Of a stretch of DNA of 43,132 nucleotides, positions 1 through 7,794 are shown in pieces; within the stretch, counting starts at the first letter, position 1, and each line of letters starts with the position of its first letter. Source of the DNA: CAYQTL01 sp964420405. GTDB lineage: Bacteria > Acidobacteriota > Thermoanaerobaculia > Thermoanaerobaculales > Sulfomarinibacteraceae. The notes under the pieces are model-generated. The model saw nothing but the letters and a program-made list of their open reading frames with translations. It had not been told where the DNA came from and made no database searches. Both the position numbers and the translations under genes were made by a program. The DNA lies in assembly GCA_964420405.1 (NCBI GenBank), contig CAYQTL010000033.1:1-43132 (forward strand), in the 5' to 3' direction.

Positions 1-329
1 CCGACCGTTCCGGACCAGTTGGTGGTTCCGCCGCTCTCGAATCCATCGGAGAGCACCTGGTTCTCCGCACAGCAGCCGTGGCAGCCGGCCTCGTGCGACG
101 TCAGCGTGCCGTGCAGGATCATGCTCGGGCCGACGCCGAGCACCGCGCGGTTCCCCCTGCACCAGGAGGTCGCGGAACGGCCCTCTGACGTCCGCATCAT
201 CAGGGTGAAGCTGGGCCAAGTGCTGACTGCCGTCGGGGGACCGGTCGCCGGCTGCCCCGTCGACGGTGGGCGCGGGAGCCCCGCCGCGGGAGCCCAGGTG
301 ACCGCGACGATGCCGAGGGCGACCGTCAC
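1..329 (-). CDS. Small secreted protein with C-terminal DGFESG tail (3' end outside window)
   Basis: The reading frame runs off the left edge, so the stop is not seen. A GTG at 329 would give an N-terminus with a hydrophobic stretch (VVTVALGIVAVTWAPAAG) that reads as a signal peptide; no convincing Shine-Dalgarno supports this start. About 65 residues follow, with a Cys cluster (AGCHGCC), then VLSDGFESGGTTNWSGTV, the tail shared with eight other proteins in this window. The middle third reads better in another frame, and both switch points are homopolymer runs (C at 279-282 and 153-157 on the plus strand). The true gene may therefore carry two compensating indels. Function unknown; export and the tail are the only supported statements. 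Confidence 0.5.
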   Translation of the reverse strand, partial: MTVALGIVAVTWAPAAGLPRPPSTGQPATGPPTAVSTWPSFTLMMRTSEGRSATSWCRGNRAVLGVGPSMILHGTLTSHEAGCHGCCAENQVLSDGFESGGTTNWSGTV

Positions 330-471
330 GACGGTGGTGCTGCGGACGGGTCTGGTAAACCCATCGTCCGTCCCGTCCAGCCGCCTCCCGTCGTGGGATC
401 CCGGGACCCACGGCCGGGGGCGGGCCTCGTTGATCGTGTGACCGGTCTCGGCATTGTGAAAGGAGCGGCCG

Positions 472-3456
472 ATGGAGTTTGCTCAGCCCGCGGACAGGGG
501 CTACCTTCTGCCCATGCACCGCAGGGTCGGGCGGGCGCTCGTGGTGGCGGCATGGTCGGCGGGCCTCCTGGCCGCATGTGGTGCCGAGCCGCCTCGTGGT
601 GCGATCGTGGTGCGGTGCACGCCCGGCGAGCCGGCGGCGCTGGCCGGGCTGGTAACCGGCGACCGGATCGAGAGCTGGACCTCCGGCGTCGCCGCGGGCG
701 ATGTCGTCGGTCCGCTCGAGCTGGCGGCCGTGGAGACCGAGCTCGGACCGTACGGCGTCGAGCTCGGCGTCGCGCGGGGTGCGGAGAGGCTCTCGGTCCT
801 GTTGCCCCGGGACCGGTGGTACGTCGAGCTCCGTCCGGCCCTCGGCGCCGCCGACGAGAATCTCGTCCGTCACGCGGCAGCCGCCTCCACCGCCCGTGAC
901 CACCACGGGGCCGCGCGGCTGCTCGAGCGGGTCGTGCGTTCACTGGAGCTCCGTGGCCGGGTGACGGATGCCGCCTCCGTGGGGCTCGACGCGGCCCGCG
1001 AGCTCGCGATGGCCGGCGACCCCGGGGCGGCTGCCGAGCGTTTCGCCGCCGCCCGAGCGCCGCTCGAGGAGCCGTCGCTGGAGGCCGCCGCCTTCCTCCG
1101 GGAAGGGGACGCGTGGTTCGAGATCGGTGACCACGCCCGGGCGGCCGGTGCCTGGGGCGCGGCGCTCGCGATCCACGAGCGGGTGCGGCCGGGCTCCGCA
1201 GCGGCGGCCGTCGCTCGCATGGAGCTGTTCCGGGTCGATTCGGCCGAAGATGCCGGTCGGCCCGACCCGGCCTGCGAGATCCTCGAGCGACGGGCCCCGG
1301 ACAGCCTGGCCCTGGCGAGATGCTGCAACCTCGCCGGGGTCGAGCGCCATCTCGATCGCGACCTTCCGGCGGCGGAGGAGTGGTACCGCCGAGCTGTCGA
1401 CATCTCCCTCGCCGGCGGCGCCTCCGGGCGCCTGGTGGCGGCGTCGATGACCAATCTGGCGCAGGTGGCGGGCCGTCGGGGCGACTACGACGAGGCGGAG
1501 CGGCTCCTCGTCAGGGCGGCGTCGATCCTCGACGAGGTCGGCGGGCGGGACGAGCTCGCAGCGGGATGCGCCAACTCGCTCGGCGTCCTGTACCGTCGTC
1601 GGGGCCAGCTCGAGAAGGCGCGCGACCGGTACCTGCTCGCTCTCGAGCTCTACCGCGGCCTGCGCCCGGGCGGCGCCGAGGAGGCGGGCTGCCTGAACAA
1701 CCTCGGCAACCTCGCCGGGTCGATGTCGGACTTCGAGGGCGAGGCCGAGATGCACCGCCAGGCCCTCGAGCTGCGGGAGCGGCTCGAGCCCGGCGGTCTG
1801 GCGGTCGCGGCGAGCCTCAACAACCTCGGCGGGGCGCTGCGACGCGCGGGCCGGCCGGAGGAGGCCGAGGGCCCCCTGCACCGGGCTCTCGAGCTCAAGC
1901 GGGCCCAGGCGCCGGGCAGCGTGACCCTGGCGAACACCCTCACCGAGGCGGCCGAGCTGGCGATCGCCCTGGGCGACCTCCCCGGGGCGGAGGCGCTCCA
2001 CCGGGAGGCGCTCGAGATCCGGCGGCGCGAGCAGCCTGGAAGCGAGAGCGTCTCCGTGAGCCTGTTCGGAATCGGTGACGTCGCGCGGCGGCAGGGACGG
2101 ACCGGGGAGGCCGAGCGTCGGTGGCGGGAGGCGATCGCGATCACCGACGCCCGGCGTGCCGAGCTCGCGGTGCCAGAGCACGTCCGCGCGACCTTCGGCG
2201 GCCAGTTCCACTGGTACGCCCGCGAGCTGGCCGACCTGCTGTGCGAGCTGGGCCGGCCCGGGGAGGCGCTCGACGCGATCGAGGCGTCGCGTGGGCGGGC
2301 GCTGCGAGCGGGCCTCCGGCGCCCTGGTGCTGGCGGAGACGGCGAAGCGCCCGCCGGGCTCGCCGGATCCCTCGATCCCGGTACCGTCGCGCTGGTGTTC
2401 TCGGTCGGTCTCGAGAGGACGACGGTGTTCGTGCTCCGGGCCGAGAGTGGGACCCGCACGCCGCCGCGGGTCCACCGGGTCGACGTTCCCCAGGGTGAGC
2501 TGGAGGCCGCCGTCGAGCGGTTCCGCCTGCTGGTCGAGAGGGGCCGCGGCCCGGAGGGGGCTCCGTCACAGGCCCTCCTCGCCAGCGGCCACCGGCTGTA
2601 CCGGATGCTCCTCGAGCCGGTCGCCGGCGAGCTGCAGGATGCGTCTCGCGTGACGGTGGTGGCCGACGGCCCGCTGCTGGAGCTGCCGTTCGCCGCCTTG
2701 GTGGTCGACCGCCATCCGGCCACGTTCCTGGTGGAGACGGTGGCGATCCACCACGTCGCCTCGCTCGGGGTGCTCCGCGACCTCGCCGCCGTCCGCCCGC
2801 CGGGGCCGCGGCGGCTCCGCGACCTGCTGGCGGTGGCCGATCCCGAGCTGGCGGAGGAGCACGCCGGTCTCGGTCGGCTGCCGGCGGCGGGCGCCGAGGT
2901 GGACGGGGTCGCTGCGCTGTTCGAGCCTCCCGCGCTGGTGCTGCACGGCGCCGGCGCCACCGAGACGCGCCTGCGCACCCTGGCGGAGAGCGCGCGGTTC
3001 GTCCACCTCGCCGCCCACGGCAGGGTCGATCCCCGGGAGCCGCTCCGCTCGGCCATCCACCTCGCCCCGGACGGCGATGTCGACGGTGTCCTGGAGGCCG
3101 CCGAGGTCGCCGCCGAGCTCGCGCTCGATGCCGAGCTGGTGACCTTGAGCGCCTGTCACAGCATCGGCGGCGCACTCGTCTCGGGCGAGGGTCTGATGGG
3201 GCTGGCGTGGGGCTTCCAGGCCGCGGGTGCGCGGTCCGTGCTGGTCTCGCAGTGGGTCGTTCACGACGCGGCGACCGCGGAGCTGATGGTGCGGTTCTAC
3301 CGCCACGTGGGTGCCGGGCTGCCGTTGGCGGACGCTCTGCGCGCGGCCCAGCTCGAGCTGCTGCGGCGGCCACTCGTCGCGATCGGCGGCGCCCCGGCCG
3401 ATCTGCGGCATCCGGTCCACTGGGCGGCGTTCCAGCTCCACGGGGACTGGCGCTGA
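472..3456 (+). CDS. PDZ-TPR-CHAT lipoprotein (caspase-like peptidase domain)
   Basis: A 994-residue protein. The ATG at 472 has a strong ribosome site (AAAGGAG, 6 bases upstream); an internal ATG at 514 is an alternative. The N-terminus is a lipoprotein signal with lipobox LAAC (Cys36). Residues about 43-120 resemble a PDZ domain (GEPAALAGLVTGDRIESW). About ten TPR-type repeats fill 150-580. The C-terminal 370 residues are a CHAT domain with the expected dyad: His849 in AAHG and Cys895 in LSACHS, followed by GEGLMGLAWGF and a terminal HPVHWAAFQLHG. The CHAT family includes caspase-like proteases. The lipobox predicts a periplasmic or membrane-attached location. It converges, 18 bases apart, on an anti-sigma/ECF sigma pair, and cleavage of that anti-sigma factor is an attractive but untested role. 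Confidence 0.9.
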   Translation: MEFAQPADRGYLLPMHRRVGRALVVAAWSAGLLAACGAEPPRGAIVVRCTPGEPAALAGLVTGDRIESWTSGVAAGDVVGPLELAAVETELGPYGVELGVARGAERLSVLLPRDRWYVELRPALGAADENLVRHAAAASTARDHHGAARLLERVVRSLELRGRVTDAASVGLDAARELAMAGDPGAAAERFAAARAPLEEPSLEAAAFLREGDAWFEIGDHARAAGAWGAALAIHERVRPGSAAAAVARMELFRVDSAEDAGRPDPACEILERRAPDSLALARCCNLAGVERHLDRDLPAAEEWYRRAVDISLAGGASGRLVAASMTNLAQVAGRRGDYDEAERLLVRAASILDEVGGRDELAAGCANSLGVLYRRRGQLEKARDRYLLALELYRGLRPGGAEEAGCLNNLGNLAGSMSDFEGEAEMHRQALELRERLEPGGLAVAASLNNLGGALRRAGRPEEAEGPLHRALELKRAQAPGSVTLANTLTEAAELAIALGDLPGAEALHREALEIRRREQPGSESVSVSLFGIGDVARRQGRTGEAERRWREAIAITDARRAELAVPEHVRATFGGQFHWYARELADLLCELGRPGEALDAIEASRGRALRAGLRRPGAGGDGEAPAGLAGSLDPGTVALVFSVGLERTTVFVLRAESGTRTPPRVHRVDVPQGELEAAVERFRLLVERGRGPEGAPSQALLASGHRLYRMLLEPVAGELQDASRVTVVADGPLLELPFAALVVDRHPATFLVETVAIHHVASLGVLRDLAAVRPPGPRRLRDLLAVADPELAEEHAGLGRLPAAGAEVDGVAALFEPPALVLHGAGATETRLRTLAESARFVHLAAHGRVDPREPLRSAIHLAPDGDVDGVLEAAEVAAELALDAELVTLSACHSIGGALVSGEGLMGLAWGFQAAGARSVLVSQWVVHDAATAELMVRFYRHVGAGLPLADALRAAQLELLRRPLVAIGGAPADLRHPVHWAAFQLHGDWR

Positions 3457-3474
3457 TCTTCCGGAGGGACGGCG

Positions 3475-4119
3475 TCAGCCTGGGGGCTCGAGGTCGAACC
3501 GGACCAGGGGCGAGCTGCGGGGCGGCCCGCCACCCTCCGGGAGGACGAGCACGCGCCAGTAGTAGGTTCCCGGCACCGGGGCGACCTCGTCGGGCCATGG
3601 CAGCCCGGTGGACGTGACGGCAGGGCTCGTCCAGAGCGGATCGCCGTCGGCGTCGAGCAGCTCGACGCGGTAGCCGCGGGCGCCGGTCGCAGGCTGCCAG
3701 CGGAGCACGTCGGGGGCACGTGACAGCGCGCCTGCCGGCTCGACGGGCTCGGCCGCCGCGGGCGCCTCGCCACGGATCGCAGCCGTCGGTACCGTCGGCG
3801 GCGGGAGCAGCAGCACCGCCAGACCGGCGATTGCCGTCGCGGCTGCGGCCGCGGCCCACAGCCACACCTGCCTCGTGGGGCTGCCGGTCGGGCCATGGCT
3901 CCACGGCCCGCGCCGCGGGGCCCCGGGGTCGAGCTCCTGCGCGCCCTCGTGGAGCGCCTCGACGGCTCGCAGGATCCGCCGGCACGCGTCGCAGCGCGTG
4001 ATGTGGTCGAACGCCGAGCGGCGCTCGTCGGCGCCCAGCTCGCCGCACGCGAGACGCTCCCACGTGCTCTCGTCAAGGTGATCGGACTGCGGGCGGTCGT
4101 CGTGCTCAGTCACGGACAC
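3475..4119 (-). CDS. Zinc-finger (zf-HC2) anti-sigma factor with extracytoplasmic domain
   Basis: A 214-residue membrane protein. The N-terminal cytoplasmic part has the HxxxCxxC zinc motif of anti-sigma factors (His39, Cys43, Cys46 in HITRCDAC). One transmembrane helix lies at about 86-107. The remaining residues form an FN3-like extracytoplasmic domain (LRWQPATGARGYRVEL, then YYWRVLVLPEG). Its start lies inside the end of the sigma-factor gene, overlapping by 14 bases, which suggests translational coupling and a cognate pair. It should hold the sigma factor inactive at the inner membrane until a signal arrives. The outer domain could be the sensor or the proteolysis target. Confidence 0.88.
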   Translation of the reverse strand: MSVTEHDDRPQSDHLDESTWERLACGELGADERRSAFDHITRCDACRRILRAVEALHEGAQELDPGAPRRGPWSHGPTGSPTRQVWLWAAAAAATAIAGLAVLLLPPPTVPTAAIRGEAPAAAEPVEPAGALSRAPDVLRWQPATGARGYRVELLDADGDPLWTSPAVTSTGLPWPDEVAPVPGTYYWRVLVLPEGGGPPRSSPLVRFDLEPPG

Positions 4120-4639
4120 CTCGCTCGCGGAGAAGACGGCGGAGGTCGGCCATGCCGCGGGCGACGAGGTTCCGCGCCTGGTTGTAGCTCCAGCCGTACA
4201 TGTTCATGATCTCCGCCACGTCGAATCCCGCCAGGTGCGCCTGGACCGCGCGGCGGCGTTCGATGGACAGATCGTCGATCGCGTGCTGGATGTCCCGTCC
4301 GAGCTCGTCGGACGCCGCCAGGCGCTCGGGCCCGGGCCCAGGCTGCACCAGCTCGACATCCACCACGGTCGCGCCCTCCCAGTGTCTCTCCTCCGAGCGG
4401 AGCACCCGCACGGTCTCGCGGACGGCCGCTCTGTAGATGTAAGAGGAGGGATGAAGGATCTTCTGCTCACCTCCGGAGACCGCCTTCCACAGCGAGACCA
4501 GCACGCCCTGCTCGACGTCGTCCCCGATCCGGGAGGCGGCGGCACCGGCCACGCTCGCGACCGCACTCCGGATGAGGCGCGCGTAGTCGCGCACCACGCC
4601 GGCGAGATCGTCGTCGCTGGCGATCTGGACTCCGTCCAT
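4106..4639 (-). CDS. ECF-type RNA polymerase sigma factor
   Basis: A 177-residue protein of usual ECF length. Region 2 is at about 15-55 (YARLIRSAVAS, then IGDDVEQGVLVSLWKAV). Region 4 is at about 118-172, with the helix-turn-helix in AEIMNMYGWSYNQARNLVARGM. The ATG at 4639 gives full region 2; the frame stays open far upstream, but that part is antisense to the preceding gene. The gene lies 53 bases after the DUF1566 gene and overlaps the anti-sigma gene, so the three may be co-transcribed. It directs RNA polymerase to a stress or envelope regulon; target promoters are not identified here. Confidence 0.9.
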   Translation of the reverse strand: MDGVQIASDDDLAGVVRDYARLIRSAVASVAGAAASRIGDDVEQGVLVSLWKAVSGGEQKILHPSSYIYRAAVRETVRVLRSEERHWEGATVVDVELVQPGPGPERLAASDELGRDIQHAIDDLSIERRRAVQAHLAGFDVAEIMNMYGWSYNQARNLVARGMADLRRLLRERGVRD

Positions 4640-4692
4640 GGGCTCACTCGGATTGTAGAGGAACCGGATGTCCCGCGTCCGCGTCGCCGGGA

Positions 4693-5946
4693 TCACCAGG
4701 CGCTGGTGTCGCCCGACTCGTAGCCGTCGCGGAAGACGAGGGCGCCCGGGGCGTCCCGGACGAGGCGGACGAGGTTCTCGATCCGGATGACGTCGCCCTG
4801 GGGGCCGTGGCCGAAGGGGAAGTCGTCGGGGTCGCCGGACTTCGGATCGGAGCGCTGGGCGCCGGCGCCGTGGACGTCGAGCAGCTGGAGGTTGCCCGAG
4901 CCGGGTGGCGACTCCATCCACCCCAGGGCGCGGCCGAACGCCACGTACACCGCGTAGGAGCCCTGGACGTCGGGTGCGCCGTCGAGATGTGTGGTCGAGG
5001 TCCAGAAGTAGGGGTACTCGCCGTCGGACAGCTGCGTGACCTGGAACACCGGGTCGATGGCGGCGGTCCCGTGGGTCGCCGGCGAGCGCGAGTAGTCGAC
5101 CAGGGACTGGAGCTCCTTGGCGTTCGGCAGCCGCCAGTCGTCGTGACCGAGATACGACTCGGCGTTGCGCTGCGCGACCCACGCCAGCGCCACCTCCCAG
5201 TCCATCCCGACGCCGCTGTCCGCCTGCGCCCACATCAGTCCCGTGGAGTGGTCGGTGACGGTGCCGTCGAGGTTGTCGACCAGGTCGGCGTCGCCGTCGT
5301 CCGACGCGCCCCGGACGTAGCGCACGAACTGCAGCATCTCGCTGCCGTCGGGGCGCGACGTGCCGTAGCCCTTGATCCGCCCGTCGGCGAAGTTGACTCC
5401 GAACACGGTGTGGTCGCCGTCCATGGTGGTGGAGACGTACTCGGTGGACGACCAGTACTGGGCGTCGATGTGACGCTCGCCGATCGAGGTGTCGCCGTAC
5501 TCGAACTCGAACACCGCGGTGTCGAGGTACGGCGTCGAGCTCGCCGCGTCGAGGCCGGTGACGCCCCGGAAGTCGATCAGGGAGTACAGCTCGCCGATGG
5601 TCGGCAGGCGCCAGTCGACGTGTCCACCGGTGTCAGCCGACGGCGCGGCCGCGACCGCCTCCGCCCACGTGACCTTTTCGCCGATCTCCTGCTGCCACAT
5701 CAGTCCGGTGACCTGATCGGTGACCGTGCCGTCGCCGTGGTCGACGTAGCGCGGGCCGTGGCCGGCGTGCTGGGCGTCCTGGCCGGAGAACGGCTGGCCG
5801 GCCGCCGGGCACGCGATCTCCGTGCCGGCGTCGTCGTAGCAGGCGCTCTGGCCGGTGTCGACGACGGGGGAGGGGGTGACGGCGGTCGTGAGGGCCGGTA
5901 CCGCCAGCAGGGCGATCGGGGGTAGGATTCGGGTGAGAGCTCGCAT
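4693..5946 (-). CDS. Secreted DUF1566 (Lcl C-terminal) protein with DGYESG tail
   Basis: A 417-residue exported protein. The ATG at 5946 follows a good ribosome site (GGAGG, 6 bases upstream) and starts a signal peptide (MRALTRILPPIALLAVPALT). The body holds two DUF1566/Lcl_C units, each opening with DGTVTD..TGLMW and containing DWRLPT or DWRLPN; the first spans about 65-215 and the second about 225-390. It ends LVFRDGYESGDTSAW with the stop directly after Trp, the shortest version of the shared tail. DUF1566 domains are common in secreted bacterial proteins, but no activity can be assigned. A divergent promoter region separates it from the next gene. Confidence 0.92.
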   Translation of the reverse strand: MRALTRILPPIALLAVPALTTAVTPSPVVDTGQSACYDDAGTEIACPAAGQPFSGQDAQHAGHGPRYVDHGDGTVTDQVTGLMWQQEIGEKVTWAEAVAAAPSADTGGHVDWRLPTIGELYSLIDFRGVTGLDAASSTPYLDTAVFEFEYGDTSIGERHIDAQYWSSTEYVSTTMDGDHTVFGVNFADGRIKGYGTSRPDGSEMLQFVRYVRGASDDGDADLVDNLDGTVTDHSTGLMWAQADSGVGMDWEVALAWVAQRNAESYLGHDDWRLPNAKELQSLVDYSRSPATHGTAAIDPVFQVTQLSDGEYPYFWTSTTHLDGAPDVQGSYAVYVAFGRALGWMESPPGSGNLQLLDVHGAGAQRSDPKSGDPDDFPFGHGPQGDVIRIENLVRLVRDAPGALVFRDGYESGDTSAW

Positions 5947-6016
5947 GGTGGACCTCCGTGTCGCTGACGGCAATGTCGGTCCTGAGACGAGGGCGGTCTC
6001 GAAAGCTGCCCGAAGG

Positions 6017-6036
6017 ATCGTGAAGAATCGTGAAGG
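6017..6036. promoter_or_regulatory. Tandem 10-bp direct repeat in a divergent promoter region
   Basis: ATCGTGAAGA is followed at once by ATCGTGAAGG, with a partial third copy (ATCGTGCG) at 6053. The repeats lie between the DUF1566 gene (-) and the SDR gene (+). Tandem repeats of about one helical turn are typical of transcription-factor sites. The binding protein is unknown. Confidence 0.35.
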
Positions 6037-6116
6037 GGCAACCGGACGGACGATCGTGCGTACACTCTCCTGCTGCCAGACGGCGGCACCGAACACATCG
6101 AACGGGGGATGACCAG

Positions 6117-7346
6117 ATGCAGGACGGATCGACGCGGAGGGACTTCCTGTGGCACGCGGCGCTGGCCGGCGCCGGAGTCGGCGTGGCGGGGCTCGGCGGG
6201 CCGCTCGGACGCGGCGCCTGGGCGGGGACCGCCACGGAGGGCCTGAAGGTGCTGGTGCTCGGCGGCACCGGCCAGACCGGCCCCCACCTGATCCGCGAGC
6301 TGCTCGACCGCGGCCACACGGTGACGATGTTCAACCGCGGCAACCGCTCCGAGGACCTGTTCCCGGACCTGGAGTGCCTGGTCGGCGACCGGGCGCTCGA
6401 CGCCGAGGACGGCCTCGCCGCCCTCGAGGCGGAGATCGCCGGCGGCCGGACCTGGGACCTGTGCATCGACATCTGGCCCCACATCCCGAGGATCGTCGAG
6501 AACACGGCGACGCTGCTGCGGAACAACGTCGGCCACTTCATGTACGTCTCGTCGATCTCGGTCTACGCCGACCACTCGACTCCCGGCGCCGACGAGAACG
6601 CCGAGGTGGGCGAGGCGCCCAACGCCGACGAGCTCGAGTACTCCGACGAGCTGTTCGGGCCGTTCAAGGCCGAGTGCGAGAAGCGCGTCCGCCGGATCTA
6701 CCCCGACAACCACACCATCTTCCGCCCCGGCCTGATCGTCGGCCCGCGCGACTTCAGCTTCCGCGGCGTGTACTGGCCGGTGCGGATCCGGCGCGGCGGC
6801 GAGGTGCTGGCCCCCGGCGACGGCGCCGACCTGACGCAGGTGGTTGACGGCCGCGATCTGACGGCGTTCCAGGCCCGGTGCATGGAGCACCGCATCGGCG
6901 GCACCTTCAACGTCACCGGCAAGCCGATGCCGATGGAGGAGATGCTCGGGGCGTGCCGCGAGGCGAGCCGCTCCAACGCGCGGTTCATCTGGGTGCCGGC
7001 CGAGTTCCTGGCCGAGCACGAGGTCGCTCCGTGGCGGCACATGCCGTGTTGGCTGCCGTCGGAGGGGGCGTACGCGGGCTTCGGCGAGCGCAGCATCGCG
7101 CGGGCGCTCGACGCCGGCCTCACCTTCCGTCCGATGCAGGCGACGGTGCGCGACACGCTGCAGTGGTACGACGCGCTCGAGGCCGAGCGCCGCGAGCAGA
7201 TCCGCGGCCGCGCCGGCGTCACCGACGAGAAGGAGTCCGAGGTGATCGCCGCCTGGCGCGAGGCGCAGCGCACGAAGGAAGAGGAGGAGCGGCGGAGGGA
7301 GTCCGGCGTCTCCCCGAAGGCGCAACCGCGGCGCGAGGTGTCGTAG
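6117..7346 (+). CDS. Tat-exported NAD-dependent epimerase/dehydratase-fold protein
   Basis: A 409-residue protein. The ATG at 6117 is chosen because it begins a twin-arginine signal (TRRDFLWHA, then a hydrophobic AG-rich stretch). The mature part has the extended-SDR nucleotide-binding motif GGTGQTG near residue 46, a Ser motif (VSSISVYA), and LFGPFKAEC where relatives normally have YGxxK. The catalytic Tyr thus appears to be Phe while the Lys is kept. The C-terminal 40 residues are charged and Arg/Glu-rich. The fold resembles the CSP41/isoflavone-reductase-like branch. Without the Tyr it may bind a nucleotide rather than catalyse. It probably forms its own transcription unit, with a stem-loop right after the stop. 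Confidence 0.85.
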   Translation: MQDGSTRRDFLWHAALAGAGVGVAGLGGPLGRGAWAGTATEGLKVLVLGGTGQTGPHLIRELLDRGHTVTMFNRGNRSEDLFPDLECLVGDRALDAEDGLAALEAEIAGGRTWDLCIDIWPHIPRIVENTATLLRNNVGHFMYVSSISVYADHSTPGADENAEVGEAPNADELEYSDELFGPFKAECEKRVRRIYPDNHTIFRPGLIVGPRDFSFRGVYWPVRIRRGGEVLAPGDGADLTQVVDGRDLTAFQARCMEHRIGGTFNVTGKPMPMEEMLGACREASRSNARFIWVPAEFLAEHEVAPWRHMPCWLPSEGAYAGFGERSIARALDAGLTFRPMQATVRDTLQWYDALEAERREQIRGRAGVTDEKESEVIAAWREAQRTKEEEERRRESGVSPKAQPRREVS

Positions 7347-7348
7347 CA

Positions 7349-7363
7349 CCGGCCTCAGGCCGG
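7349..7363 (+). terminator. GC stem-loop directly after the SDR gene
   Basis: CCGGCC-TCA-GGCCGG is a perfect 6-bp stem with a 3-base loop, starting 3 bases after the stop codon. There is no T-tract, so intrinsic termination is uncertain. Confidence 0.35.
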
Positions 7364-7755
7364 CCGGAGCGGCACCTGGATGGTGGCGCGACGGCCCAGC
7401 CACCCGGGAGGCCGGGGCAGCGGGCCGGCGCTCGGGCGCCCGCCCCATACTGCCTACTTCGGTGCGCCACCGTTCTTCCAGGAGGCGTTCCGTCACATCG
7501 GCCTGCTCGGTCTCGACGGCGCCCCGAAGCGAGCCTACGCCCTGCTGCACCGGTCGCGCTCCGGCGTCCCGCCCACGGTCGCCGTGTCGCGCCTCGGGTG
7601 CCTCGCGGCGCCGCGGTGGCCGTCCGCCAGAGTCGGATCGCCCTGACGGCCGGCGGCGGTCATGATCGGGGCCGGAACGGGGAGAGACGCGACAGGCGGC
7701 GGGCCCTGAACGTCCCCGGACGCCGTTGCGTCCGGTCGGGCCCCGCGCCCGGGGG

Positions 7756-7784
7756 TTGCATCCCGGTGAGATAATTCGTATACT
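7756..7784 (+). promoter_or_regulatory. Sigma-70-like promoter giving a near-leaderless transcript
   Basis: The -35 TTGCAT (7756-7761) and -10 TATACT (7779-7784) are 17 bases apart and lie in an AT-rich island. A start site about 7 bases after the -10 box would be at 7791, only about 4 bases before the ATG at 7795, which has no Shine-Dalgarno sequence. Confidence 0.65.
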
Positions 7785-7794
7785 AAGAATCAGT

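Larger units (their letters stand above)
7347..7794. other. Intergenic region without a supported gene
   Basis: 448 bases between the SDR gene and the metzincin gene. I see a stem-loop just after the SDR stop, and a consensus-like promoter at the right end embedded in an AT-rich patch. An open frame at 7380-7646 lacks a recognisable domain or ribosome site and is not called. Confidence 0.5.

Noticed and set aside
472..3456. Type III-E CRISPR TPR-CHAT (Csx29) assignment
   Set aside because: This protein has a lipobox and PDZ domain and there is no Cas7-11 gene, so the similarity is limited to general TPR-CHAT architecture.
7380..7646. An 88-codon frame in the gap after the SDR gene
   Set aside because: No ribosome site, no recognisable domain and a Pro/Arg-rich composition typical of chance frames.
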